A DNA stretch of 64,000 nt, taken from NCBI RefSeq assembly GCF_000332075.2, contig NZ_ALVU02000001.1, positions 2,430,324 through 2,494,323 of the forward strand, written 5' to 3'. The notes under the pieces are model-generated. The model did not search any database and had not been told where the DNA came from. It saw only the letters and a program-made list of their open reading frames with translations. A program made the translations under genes and the position numbers. Origin of the DNA: Synechocystis sp. PCC 7509 (GTDB lineage Bacteria; Cyanobacteriota; Cyanobacteriia; Cyanobacteriales; Chroococcidiopsidaceae). The first letter of the stretch is position 1. The number at the start of each line of letters is the position of its first letter. Shown here piece by piece: positions 56,213-64,000 of this stretch.

Positions 56213-56239
56213 GCCCCCCAACCCCCAATCTTGGGGGGC
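56213..56239 (-). terminator. Terminator between glnB and rdgB
   Basis: GCCCCCCAA and TTGGGGGGC form a perfect 9-bp stem. Read on the minus strand it is followed by ATTTTTC, a good T run, so it mainly ends the rdgB transcript; it may also stop glnB. Confidence 0.8.
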
Positions 56240-56823
56240 TAAAAACTTAGGCGCAAGGCTTGCAACTGGGGAATTAATTCCTGAAATGCTTGCCCGCGAT
56301 GGCTGATTTCGTGTTTTACTTGTTTAGGCATTTCGGCAAAAGTCTGTTGATAAGTTGGGACGTAAAAAATCGGATCGTAACCAAAACCACTTGTCCCGCG
56401 AGGACTACCGAGAATTTCACCTTGACAAACTCCCACCGATTGCAAAGCAATTTCTCCATTAGGAGCGGAAATCGCTATAGCACAAACAAATTGTGCTTGC
56501 CTATCTGTGGTATCTCCTAACTCTGCGAGTAGGCGCGAAATCCGCTCAGAGTCAGTTTTGGCATAACGCGCCGAATAAATGCCCGGTGCGCCATTTAAAG
56601 CCATAACTTCTAAACCAGAATCATCGGCGATCGCATAGTTCCCAGTAGCAATGGCAATTTGAGAAGCTTTGAGACAAGCATTTTCGGCAAAAGTTGCCCC
56701 GGTTTCCTCAATTTCTAATTCATCGGGCTTTAGTTGCAATTCCCAATCTAACCCCGTCAAATAAGCTTGCATTTCCTGCAACTTACCAGAATTTCCCGTA
56801 GCGACTACAAGGGGTTTTTTCAT
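56239..56823 (-). CDS. rdgB: XTP/dITP diphosphatase
   Basis: The 194-residue HAM1/RdgB protein removes non-canonical purine nucleoside triphosphates. VVATGNSGKLQEM at the N-terminus, ETGATFAENACLKA, ADDSGLEVMALNGAPGIYSARYA and GFGYDPIF are the family segments. It begins 1 nt after the stop of the upstream phosphomutase gene, so the pair is one operon. Confidence 0.96.
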   Translation of the reverse strand: MKKPLVVATGNSGKLQEMQAYLTGLDWELQLKPDELEIEETGATFAENACLKASQIAIATGNYAIADDSGLEVMALNGAPGIYSARYAKTDSERISRLLAELGDTTDRQAQFVCAIAISAPNGEIALQSVGVCQGEILGSPRGTSGFGYDPIFYVPTYQQTFAEMPKQVKHEISHRGQAFQELIPQLQALRLSF

Positions 56824-56824
56824 A

Positions 56825-58264
56825 TTATCCTGCCCACTGTTTCGCCCAAGCGAGAGTTTGATGTACTTGTTGAATGGTGGGGGCTTCGCAATATAGGCGC
56901 AAAACGGGTTCTGTACCGCTAAAGCGAATCATTAGCCAACTATCATCAGCTAAACGATATTTGTAGCCGTCAATGCTGAGACAATCTACCACCGATTTAC
57001 CAGCTATTTCTTTAAGAGGCTGAGTTTGTAGTTGGTTTAATAGCCGACTACGCACGTCCATACTCGCTAAAGGCAAGTCAATGCGATCGTAAGCAGAATA
57101 GAAGTCTGTCCTAGCTTGCAAGCCCTTGTAGAGTTCGCTTAAGTCTTTTTCCTCCGCAGCAATTGCTTCTAGCAAATACAAAGCAGACAATAAACCATCG
57201 CGTTCGGGAATGTAGTCAGCAAAGCCAATTCCCCCCGATTCTTCACCGCCTAGCAAAACGTTACTTACTAGCATTCGGTCGGCTATGTACTTGTAACCAA
57301 CAGGAGTTTCAAATATTGGCAAATTGTACATTTTGGCAACGTGGGAGATCAAATCAGAACCGCTAACAGTTCTGACAATTTCTCCAGTTAAACCGCGTTT
57401 TGAAGCTAAGTGTTGAATCAAAATCGGAATTAATATTTGGGAAGAAAGAAAATTTCCTTGCCCATCCACAGCAGCAATGCGATCGCCATCTCCATCAAAT
57501 ACAAAGCCCACCGCTATACTACCTGTGGCTTTAGAGCGGTTGTGAGTCCGCATCGTGCGAAATAACTTAGATAAGTAGCGGGGTAATGGTTCCGGCGCAC
57601 CGCCACCAAATAACGGATCGCGACTACTATTTATTTCTTGTACGGGTACGTCCAATATCTGCGCCATTCCTCCGGCGGCGGCTCCGTGCATTACATCCAC
57701 AAATACTGTTAACTTACCAGACGTAATGCTACTTCTAATTTTGTCTATATCTACTTTTTGGCTCAAAGTCTGGCAATAATTAGCCCAAGGCTCAAACATT
57801 TGCAGCGTTCCAGCTTTAGCCGGGGGAGAGGATGGGACAGACAATAATTCCTCAATTTGCTGCGTCACTTCTGGCGGTACAGAACCTCCAAAAGCACCTT
57901 TAACTTTTAGCCCCAAATAGCTACCAGGATTGTGACTTGCAGTGATCACCAACGCCCCTAGGGCGTTGTAATGCTTAACTGCCCAACTAAAAGCCGGAGT
58001 TGAGGCGTAGCCCCCAGCAAGTAGTACGTCAAAACCTGCGGCGACGACTGCATCGGCGGTTTTTTGGGCGAAAGTTTCTGCCATAAAGCGGCGATCGTAG
58101 CCCACAATAATCATGTTATTGTTAGCCGTTGCCCCATAAGTCTGTGACAACACTTTCGCCGCGATCGGCGCGACCAATTTTAAGCGATCAAAAGTAAAAT
58201 CATCGCCAATTATTCCCCGCCAGCCATCTGTACCAAATTTGATTTCCTGTGTAGCTACTGGCAT
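56825..58264 (-). CDS. Phosphoglucomutase/phosphomannomutase family protein
   Basis: The alpha-D-phosphohexomutase has 479 residues from the ATG at 58264, preceded by GGGG at a good distance; the frame continues upstream to 58327 without family likeness. The active-site phosphoserine is in TASHNP, the metal-binding loop is DGDGDR, the sugar-specificity loop is GGEESGG, and the C-terminal phosphate loop is RFSGTEPVLRLY. It may interconvert glucose 1- and 6-phosphate or mannose phosphates. rdgB follows directly. Confidence 0.92.
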   Translation of the reverse strand: MPVATQEIKFGTDGWRGIIGDDFTFDRLKLVAPIAAKVLSQTYGATANNNMIIVGYDRRFMAETFAQKTADAVVAAGFDVLLAGGYASTPAFSWAVKHYNALGALVITASHNPGSYLGLKVKGAFGGSVPPEVTQQIEELLSVPSSPPAKAGTLQMFEPWANYCQTLSQKVDIDKIRSSITSGKLTVFVDVMHGAAAGGMAQILDVPVQEINSSRDPLFGGGAPEPLPRYLSKLFRTMRTHNRSKATGSIAVGFVFDGDGDRIAAVDGQGNFLSSQILIPILIQHLASKRGLTGEIVRTVSGSDLISHVAKMYNLPIFETPVGYKYIADRMLVSNVLLGGEESGGIGFADYIPERDGLLSALYLLEAIAAEEKDLSELYKGLQARTDFYSAYDRIDLPLASMDVRSRLLNQLQTQPLKEIAGKSVVDCLSIDGYKYRLADDSWLMIRFSGTEPVLRLYCEAPTIQQVHQTLAWAKQWAG

Positions 58265-58648
58265 CCATTTTCCCCTACGTTTCTCAGGCAGGATTTTAAC
58301 ATTTTTGCAGCAATTAGCGCGGGTCAAATCTCTAGCAACTACTAGCTAAAAATTTCCTATCCTAGTCTAATACCCTCAATTAGCTTTTTTGAACTCCTCA
58401 ATCAATCTGCACTTAAAGCGCGATCGCATTTCTCCTTTCTCTTCATCGATGCCTTTGACGGCAAAGTTTTTTGTTAAGAAATGTTGCAATATTTCTCCAG
58501 CTTCCGAAAAAAAAAGCTGTGCTTCTGAGTAATAGCTTGTAACCAAAATCTTAAGTTGGAAATCTGCGGTTACAGATAAATCAGCTATTTTATAGCGAGT
58601 CTTTTGATCGTTTTGTTGTTCTTGTCCTTTGATATTTAGGAATAAGTC
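58265..58648. other. Intergenic region with a possible degenerate gene
   Basis: About 385 bp between divergent genes. It holds the 58376-58546 frame listed separately, a run of nine A at 58507-58515, and the promoters of both neighbours. Confidence 0.4.
58376..58546 (-). CDS. Possible short or 5'-degenerate gene
   Basis: The minus strand is open for 93 codons (58654-58376), reading protein-like (RYKIADLSVTADFQLKI, then SEAGEILQHFLTKNFAVKG, ending IEEFKKAN) but with no ATG. The first usable start is a TTG at 58546, giving 56 residues, without a ribosome-binding site. The frame crosses nine consecutive T. Composition suggests it was coding. No family is recognised. Confidence 0.3.
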   Translation of the reverse strand: MVTSYYSEAQLFFSEAGEILQHFLTKNFAVKGIDEEKGEMRSRFKCRLIEEFKKAN

Positions 58649-60280
58649 ATGCCACTAAGTCTTAACAGTAATTTTGAACCAATCGACCAAAATCAACCAA
58701 TTTATCAAGATTTTCTGGAGGATCTTCAGGGAAATATTCTCAATGGACATGGACGTGACCATGCAGTTCACATTTTTCTGAGCTTTAAACCAGAAAAGAA
58801 ACCCGAAGTAAAAACATGGATTGCCAAGTTTGCGACGACCAAAATTACTTCAGCAAAAAGTCAGTTAAACGCTTCCGAGGAATACAAAATCAGTAAAACT
58901 GATGCCGGATTATTTTATCACTTTGCCCTATCAGCATCGGGCTACAATTATCTGGAAGTGCCTAAAAGCAAGCAGCCTCATGGCTCTAAACTTCAAAACC
59001 GCCCCGACACAGTACCGTCTCCCACTGGAGAACCTGCACCATTTTATGCCGACAGCTTTCAAAAGGGGATGAAAAGCCGCCAGGAAGTGCTTTTAGATCC
59101 ATCGGTTGACACCTGGGACGATGGATTTAAAAACCCTATTGATGCGGTGATTATTTTAGCGGCGGACAGTCCAGCAGATTTAGCTAACGCGCAACTAGAA
59201 ATTAGTAAAGAGTTAGCAGACATTGGAGCGATCGCAACTATCGAAACTGGATTGACCCTGCGGCGCAAGTTTGAGACTACAGTAAATGGCACGGATATTC
59301 AAAAACAATTTGGCAATGTCGTCGAGCATTTTGGCTACGCCGATGGTGTAAGCCAACCCGCCTTTTTGAAAAAGCAGCTTGAAGGAGTCAGCAAGAAATA
59401 CTGGCAAAATCCTGGAGCGCCGCTTAAACTGGTGTTGATTGACGATCCCAATGGTACGCCATCGGTAAGTTTTGGTAGCTTTTTAGTTTTCCGCAAACTC
59501 GAACAAAATGTCAAAGGGTTTAAGACCGCCGAAGCCAAACTCGCCCTTAGTCTAGGCTTACCAAAGGAACTAGGCGGAGCAATGGCTGTCGGGCGTTATG
59601 AAGATGGGACACCTCTAGTTTTGCAACCCGGTGATGGTGGTTGGGCAGAATCTACCAACCCCACTATTCCTAATGATTTCAACTATAGTGGCGATCCCGA
59701 TGCTCTCAAATGTCCTTTCCATGCCCATATCCGCAAGAGCAATCCCCGATTAGAATCGGTAGGATCTTTTGCCGAAAGTAACGAAGTAGAACTGGGACAT
59801 CGGATTGCTCGTCGGGGGATTACCTACGGCGGACCCTTAAGTACAAGCTCCGATCTTGAGGAGCTACCAACGGGCGGTGTAGGGCTACTATTTATGTGCT
59901 ATCAGTCCGATATTTGGGAACAGTTTGAGTTTATTCAACGCTTGTGGTGCAATAATCCTAATTTTCTCGAACCAGGAAAATCTGACATTACCAGTACGCC
60001 AGCTAATCCCAACTACGACAAAACTGGGCTTGATGCCGTGATTGGACAACAGCAGGGCGAAAAGTTCGATCCAGTAATTGGTGAAGCACCGCGATCGCCC
60101 CAAAACTGGCCCAAAGAATGGGGAAAACCAACCCATAAGCCAACCATTGAACCAGAAAATCAATTTGGTCAATTTGTAACCCTCAAAGGTGGCGAATACT
60201 TCTTTTCTCCTTCAATTACATTTTTGAAAACCTTACCAAGTTTGACCTTTGAGGAAGAACCGTCAGAAATAGATTGTTGA
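58649..60280 (+). CDS. Dye-decolourising (DyP-type) heme peroxidase
   Basis: The 543-residue protein has the DyP core, with FGYADGVSQP (GxxDG, catalytic Asp232) and CPFHAHIRKSNPR (355-367) with the proximal His. A distal Arg candidate lies in the SFLVFRKL segment. DyPs use hydrogen peroxide to oxidise aromatic and other substrates. No Tat or Sec signal is visible, so it is probably cytoplasmic or packaged. Length and insertions resemble the larger class of fungal/cyanobacterial DyPs. The next gene encodes a flavin oxidoreductase of a family that can generate peroxide. Confidence 0.93.
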   Translation: MPLSLNSNFEPIDQNQPIYQDFLEDLQGNILNGHGRDHAVHIFLSFKPEKKPEVKTWIAKFATTKITSAKSQLNASEEYKISKTDAGLFYHFALSASGYNYLEVPKSKQPHGSKLQNRPDTVPSPTGEPAPFYADSFQKGMKSRQEVLLDPSVDTWDDGFKNPIDAVIILAADSPADLANAQLEISKELADIGAIATIETGLTLRRKFETTVNGTDIQKQFGNVVEHFGYADGVSQPAFLKKQLEGVSKKYWQNPGAPLKLVLIDDPNGTPSVSFGSFLVFRKLEQNVKGFKTAEAKLALSLGLPKELGGAMAVGRYEDGTPLVLQPGDGGWAESTNPTIPNDFNYSGDPDALKCPFHAHIRKSNPRLESVGSFAESNEVELGHRIARRGITYGGPLSTSSDLEELPTGGVGLLFMCYQSDIWEQFEFIQRLWCNNPNFLEPGKSDITSTPANPNYDKTGLDAVIGQQQGEKFDPVIGEAPRSPQNWPKEWGKPTHKPTIEPENQFGQFVTLKGGEYFFSPSITFLKTLPSLTFEEEPSEIDC

Positions 60281-60508
60281 AAATCAACAGATACTATTCT
60301 CCCAAGACGTAAACGAGAAAAAAATTTCACTTACAGCAATTTGCGCTTAGGTAAACTACTAGGCTTTACTTCAGCGCAAAGCGCTGTAACTTGGGGCTAA
60401 AAACTGCAAGGAGCTTTTTAAACACCTCTGAGATTAGGTCATAAATGCAACGAGTAAGGTTTTCGTATTCATTAGCAATTCCATAATCGCCTTGAAGGAG
60501 AAACAACT

Positions 60509-63088
60509 ATGCCATTAAAAAAATTAGTTACATCTAACAATCCCAATCAAGACAATTCGGCAATTGGTGACATTCAGGAAAACACATTTTCTCGCGATGC
60601 TCTATCTAGATTTGTGTTTAACACTCTTGAAGAAGCTCAAAGTGCGGCTCTTGAAGGTTTTGATCTTATTGTGGTAGGAGCAGGTATGTATGGGGCTTAT
60701 TGTGCAACCAAATTATTTAACTTCACAAAGAACCTACCTGGCTATCGTCCTCGGATCTTGGTACTTCAAGAAGGCCCCTTTTTAGTTCACGAACATTTCC
60801 AAAATCTGCCCAGAGGACTAGGTAGTTTATACGATATCCCCCTCGCGCCCCTACTTCCTGAAGGGCAATACAAGATTATTAACTCCGATGGTACGCCCGA
60901 AGGTCAAGGGGTGCAATTTGGGCGTGACTTTGCCGGAAAATTTCGTCCTCATCATCGCTGCGTTGGTGGAAAAGGACTATTTTGGGGTGGGTGGACACCC
61001 TCTTTAACTACCGCCGATTTAGATCAATGGCCCGCCGCCGTTTCAGCTTTTCTCAATAGTCCTGATGGTTACTCTTTTGTTAGTCAGGAAATTGGGGCAG
61101 ATTACGATATCGATCGCGATGGCAAAGAAAAAGATTTTATCTATGGAACTTTGTACGAGTCTTTGTTAAAGCGTAGCCGTACAGTAGTCCCCTTTAGTTT
61201 AGCTAGTGAAAAATACTCTATAGATCGGGTGCTACAACCACCGATCGCCGTGAAAGTTGAAGCCGAATTATCGGGAATGTTTAGCCCAGATAAATATAGC
61301 AGTTTGCCGGGCTTAATTGAGGCTGTTCGTGAGGATATTGGTTTAGCCGCAGGAAGCGATCGCAATCGACGGCTTTTTGTTGTCCCCAATGTCAAGGTAC
61401 TAAACTTTGTTACTCAAGATGCGGTAGTGCGAGGAGTACGAGTTGCCGTTAACGATCCCGTCGGACAAGGGGAAGTTGTGTGGAATAACCCTTTGCCTGT
61501 ATCGGAGCAAGGGATGGTAGTTTTGGCGGCTAACTGCATCAATTCAACTCGTTTGGCTCGCAACTCCTTTCCACGTCCGGCAATTATCACCCCTGAGCGC
61601 ATGGGAGCAAATCTCATGGTTCACATTCGCGGTAACTACCTCTGGCAAGTTCGCCGCACTATTCTTGAGGCTATCGATCCGACATTAGTTAATCAACTAT
61701 TTGAGCAAGCAGCATTACAAGTTGAAGGAACAGCCGTTGACTTAGGTAATGGCACTACGGGGCGTTTTCACTTCCAATTTTACGCCGCCCCGAATGCTGG
61801 CGGTAATGCGGAAGAATATCTTTATCAAATGATGCCCGATCGCGATGACCTCATTGAAACGATTGAAAAACTTAGAGGAGTAACAGACGATCTTGAATGG
61901 GTTACTTTTGGTATCCGTACTTGTGGAGAAGATTTTGGCGATCGCAATGCGCCCGTAGAATTTGGTCTAAGTAGTTCTCGTAGCCCCAATACAAGTTGGA
62001 TGGATACAAGTCCCTTAGCTCAAGATCAATATGGCATTCCTCAAGGTTTTGTGCAACTTGTGGAAACTCAACAAGCATTAAATCTTCGCCAAGCGCAACG
62101 GGCGGCAGCTTTTCAGTTTATTGCGCGTTTAGTAAATGTCTCTGTGGCAGAAGTTGGCAATAGTGACAGTAATCCAGACGATCCTAATCTTAAAGTTCGT
62201 TTAGTCTCGGCTGTTGAGGATGGGCTAGGGACAACTTACCACGAGTGCGGCACTCTCTGGATGGGCGACGATCCTGAAACATCTGTAACTGATGCTAATG
62301 GGCGTTTTCACCATGTTGCCAATGCTTACTGTGTCGATCAAGCTTTATTTACAACGGCGGGTTCAGCTAATCCAGTTCCTACAGGGTTGGGACTTGCCCG
62401 AAAAGTTGCCCGCAGTATTACAAAGCGTTATCAAGAAGAACTACCTTTTGCTGATGACGATGCTGGTTTTCTAAATTTATTTAATGGTAGCTTTGCCGGA
62501 ATGTGGCGCACGGCTGGAACTGCAAATTTTCAAGCCATCACTTTACCAGGTCAACCGCCCATAATTGAGGCAGGACTTGCAGGAGTAGATAGCGGACTGG
62601 GAATACTATACTATACGCCCAAGCAGTTCAAGAATTTTGTCCTGCGCCTAGAATGGAAAGCATTTTCGATTGATGCCAATTCCGGCATTTTTCTTCGCAT
62701 TCCTAACCCCGATGGAGTTGCTCTCGATAATAATTTTTATGCCGCCTGTACTGAAATCCAGATAGACGAAACTGGCAAAAATTTCTTAGCTAGCCGCTCT
62801 CCACAATCAGTATTTGGTGGATTTCTAGAAAAAACTGGGGCTATTTATCAACTAGCGCCAGCAACTCAGGGAATGAGTAAAGCTATTCGACCAAGATTTT
62901 CCGCCGAGGGAGCATGGAATGTCTACGAAATAACTGTACAAGATACAGCGATCGCCGTGGCTTTAAATGGTGTTGAAGTTTCTCGCACAAATATTGCTCC
63001 TCCTTTGCAAACTGAAGGATATTTAGCAATTCAATGTCACACCCAAATCGTTCAGTTCCGCAATATTCGCATCAAGGAGCTACCTTAA
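60509..63088 (+). CDS. GMC-type oxidoreductase fused to a DUF1080 (3-keto-glycoside hydrolase-like) domain
   Basis: The chain has 859 residues. Residues about 50-640 form an FAD enzyme: dinucleotide motif VVGAGMYGAYCA (57-62 core), an internal VGGKGLFWGGW segment, and the GMC C-terminal block from TYHECGTLWMGDD (about 575) to SANPVPTGLGLARK (about 620). From about 654 on, FLNLFNGSFAGMWR and ANSGIFLRIPNP mark a DUF1080 lectin-like/hydrolase domain. DUF1080 proteins include hydrolases of 3-keto-glycosides. The joined domains suggest oxidation of a sugar followed by cleavage. AAGGAG precedes the ATG. There is no clear signal peptide. Confidence 0.88.
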   Translation: MPLKKLVTSNNPNQDNSAIGDIQENTFSRDALSRFVFNTLEEAQSAALEGFDLIVVGAGMYGAYCATKLFNFTKNLPGYRPRILVLQEGPFLVHEHFQNLPRGLGSLYDIPLAPLLPEGQYKIINSDGTPEGQGVQFGRDFAGKFRPHHRCVGGKGLFWGGWTPSLTTADLDQWPAAVSAFLNSPDGYSFVSQEIGADYDIDRDGKEKDFIYGTLYESLLKRSRTVVPFSLASEKYSIDRVLQPPIAVKVEAELSGMFSPDKYSSLPGLIEAVREDIGLAAGSDRNRRLFVVPNVKVLNFVTQDAVVRGVRVAVNDPVGQGEVVWNNPLPVSEQGMVVLAANCINSTRLARNSFPRPAIITPERMGANLMVHIRGNYLWQVRRTILEAIDPTLVNQLFEQAALQVEGTAVDLGNGTTGRFHFQFYAAPNAGGNAEEYLYQMMPDRDDLIETIEKLRGVTDDLEWVTFGIRTCGEDFGDRNAPVEFGLSSSRSPNTSWMDTSPLAQDQYGIPQGFVQLVETQQALNLRQAQRAAAFQFIARLVNVSVAEVGNSDSNPDDPNLKVRLVSAVEDGLGTTYHECGTLWMGDDPETSVTDANGRFHHVANAYCVDQALFTTAGSANPVPTGLGLARKVARSITKRYQEELPFADDDAGFLNLFNGSFAGMWRTAGTANFQAITLPGQPPIIEAGLAGVDSGLGILYYTPKQFKNFVLRLEWKAFSIDANSGIFLRIPNPDGVALDNNFYAACTEIQIDETGKNFLASRSPQSVFGGFLEKTGAIYQLAPATQGMSKAIRPRFSAEGAWNVYEITVQDTAIAVALNGVEVSRTNIAPPLQTEGYLAIQCHTQIVQFRNIRIKELP

Positions 63089-63107
63089 AACAAATCTTTT
63101 TATCATT

Positions 63108-63134
63108 CGTCAGCTATTGCGGCAATAGCTGACG
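63108..63134. terminator. Hairpin between convergent genes
   Basis: CGTCAGCTATTGC and GCAATAGCTGACG are perfectly complementary with a one-nt loop, in practice a tight hairpin with the central bases unpaired. It is 19 bp after one stop and 5 bp before the other, placed as a bidirectional terminator, though it lacks a T run. Confidence 0.6.
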
Positions 63135-63139
63135 AGTTG

Positions 63140-64000
63140 CTACAACTGCGATTGGAAAAACAACACTACGCGCCCTAATACTCGCTTCCAAAGCGATCGC
63201 TTACTCCAATCCTTTTTATTTATTTGCTTGCACCTTGAAAAGCCTGTAATAAATAGGTTTTCGATATGTTTTACTAATTCTGGCTGGGCGGTGGAAATAT
63301 CAAGCTCATCATTATGGAAAAAGCTGCGGGGGTCAAAATTCGCGCTTCCGGTACTAATCCAACAATCATCAAGTAACAAGGCTTTGGCGTGCATCATACT
63401 GGGTTGATATTCATTTATTTCAATTCCAGCAGCTAATAAATCGCCGTAGAGTTCGCAGGAGGCGTAATAAACAAACTTTTTGTCACACTGAGAGCCATTA
63501 GTTAAGATGCGAACTTCTACCCCTTTTTTCTTGGCAATAATTAAAGAGGCTCTTAAATTGCCGTCGGGTAAAAAGTACGGGCTAGAAATCCAGATTCTTT
63601 TTTTAGCAGCGTGAATACTGGTTAAAAATAGAGCTTTTACCGATGAAGAACGATAAGAAGGGTCATCCCCCGCCGTTACCATCATTACCGGATCGTCTGT
63701 AGGTTGGGGATTAAAGGCTTTTATATTGAGATCCGCAGTCCCATGAACATACGTCCAATGCTGCATAAACATACCTTGCAAGGCGGCGACAATTTCCCCG
63801 GTAAAACTCATCTCAAAATCGTACCAAGCCCCAGTGTCTTTAATATTGTCTACTCCATCCCAAAAATCTGAAATCCCAGCGCCGCCAATCAAAGCTTTTT
63901 TGCCGTCAATTACTAATAGTTTCCAGTGAGTGCGGGCAAAATAATCAATCGGTGCTTTCCAATTAAATTTATTGAAAAACCGGATATCTACCCCGCAAGC
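63140..64000 (-). CDS. Phospholipase D/cardiolipin synthase family protein, 5' end outside window
   Basis: The frame is open to the right edge, so the N-terminus is missing; the Met at 63892 is internal. Two HKD motifs are present: HWKLLVIDGKKALIGGAGISD (near the edge) and HAKALLLDDCWISTGSANFD. The family transfers or hydrolyses phosphatidyl groups; bacterial cardiolipin synthases have this pair. SPYFLPDGNLRASL and NDELDISTAQPEL match cardiolipin synthase. Membrane helices expected at the N-terminus would lie outside. It converges on the GMC-type gene. Confidence 0.88.
   Translation of the reverse strand, partial: ACGVDIRFFNKFNWKAPIDYFARTHWKLLVIDGKKALIGGAGISDFWDGVDNIKDTGAWYDFEMSFTGEIVAALQGMFMQHWTYVHGTADLNIKAFNPQPTDDPVMMVTAGDDPSYRSSSVKALFLTSIHAAKKRIWISSPYFLPDGNLRASLIIAKKKGVEVRILTNGSQCDKKFVYYASCELYGDLLAAGIEINEYQPSMMHAKALLLDDCWISTGSANFDPRSFFHNDELDISTAQPELVKHIENLFITGFSRCKQINKKDWSKRSLWKRVLGRVVLFFQSQL

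Overview
The window is cyanobacterial chromosome. The octamer GCGATCGC (HIP1) and its core CGATCG recur inside genes and spacers throughout. The gene set includes cyanophycin synthetase and cyanophycinase, Vipp1, MenB (phylloquinone), CrtW ketolase, a CruP-type lycopene cyclase homologue, a GH100 invertase and a PII protein with the cyanobacterial Ser/Tyr T-loop. Codon use and HIP1 density look alike across most of the window, so the genus cannot be fixed from this sequence alone.

Layout. Positions 1-7.9 kb look accessory: a tyrosine recombinase cut by the left edge, a secreted CHAT-domain protein, a single-chain DarT-DarG-like protein, then ychF and a proline-rich micro-ORF. Next comes the most striking locus, a bacterial Ro60 orthologue (rsr, 5754-7358, minus). 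Three tandem RNAs of 125-139 nt lie upstream (7391-7826) and one of about 108 nt lies immediately downstream (5640-5747). The upstream three have 8-bp acceptor stems, D arms and canonical T arms. In place of an ordinary anticodon arm they carry a conserved module with the Y-RNA signature (CUUG, CGAAG, GUUAUC). I read them as tRNA-mimicking Y RNAs (YrlA-like), arranged Y3-Y2-Y1-rsr-Y4 behind one promoter-like sequence.

From 8 to 50 kb the content is mainly housekeeping: menB, dciA, pspA/vipp1, thioredoxin, an aminotransferase, a response regulator, uvrC followed by a repeat-bearing coiled-coil gene and cruP, an RND efflux pair, ferredoxin, invertase, uvrA, a nucleotide-sugar epimerase-like gene, a SAM hydroxide adenosyltransferase-like gene, coaX, a PBP4-type peptidase, trmD, cphB-cphA, tatA (55 aa), cbiT, cdsA, rluB, a RodZ-like gene, malQ, and a Nudix-ridA-HAD operon.

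At 50.4-52.2 kb an IS200/IS605-family element with intact tnpA and tnpB abuts the C-terminal remnant of a MuiA/DUF4139 gene, whose 5' part is missing. Beyond it lie an SDR, crtW-thiD, glnB, and a pgm-like gene with rdgB. The right end carries a DyP-type peroxidase next to a large protein joining a GMC-type oxidoreductase to a 3-keto-glycoside hydrolase-like (DUF1080) domain. The last gene is a phospholipase D/cardiolipin synthase family gene cut by the right edge.

All calls come from reading the sequence. No database search, covariance model or folding program was run, so RNA structures are hand-drawn pairings.
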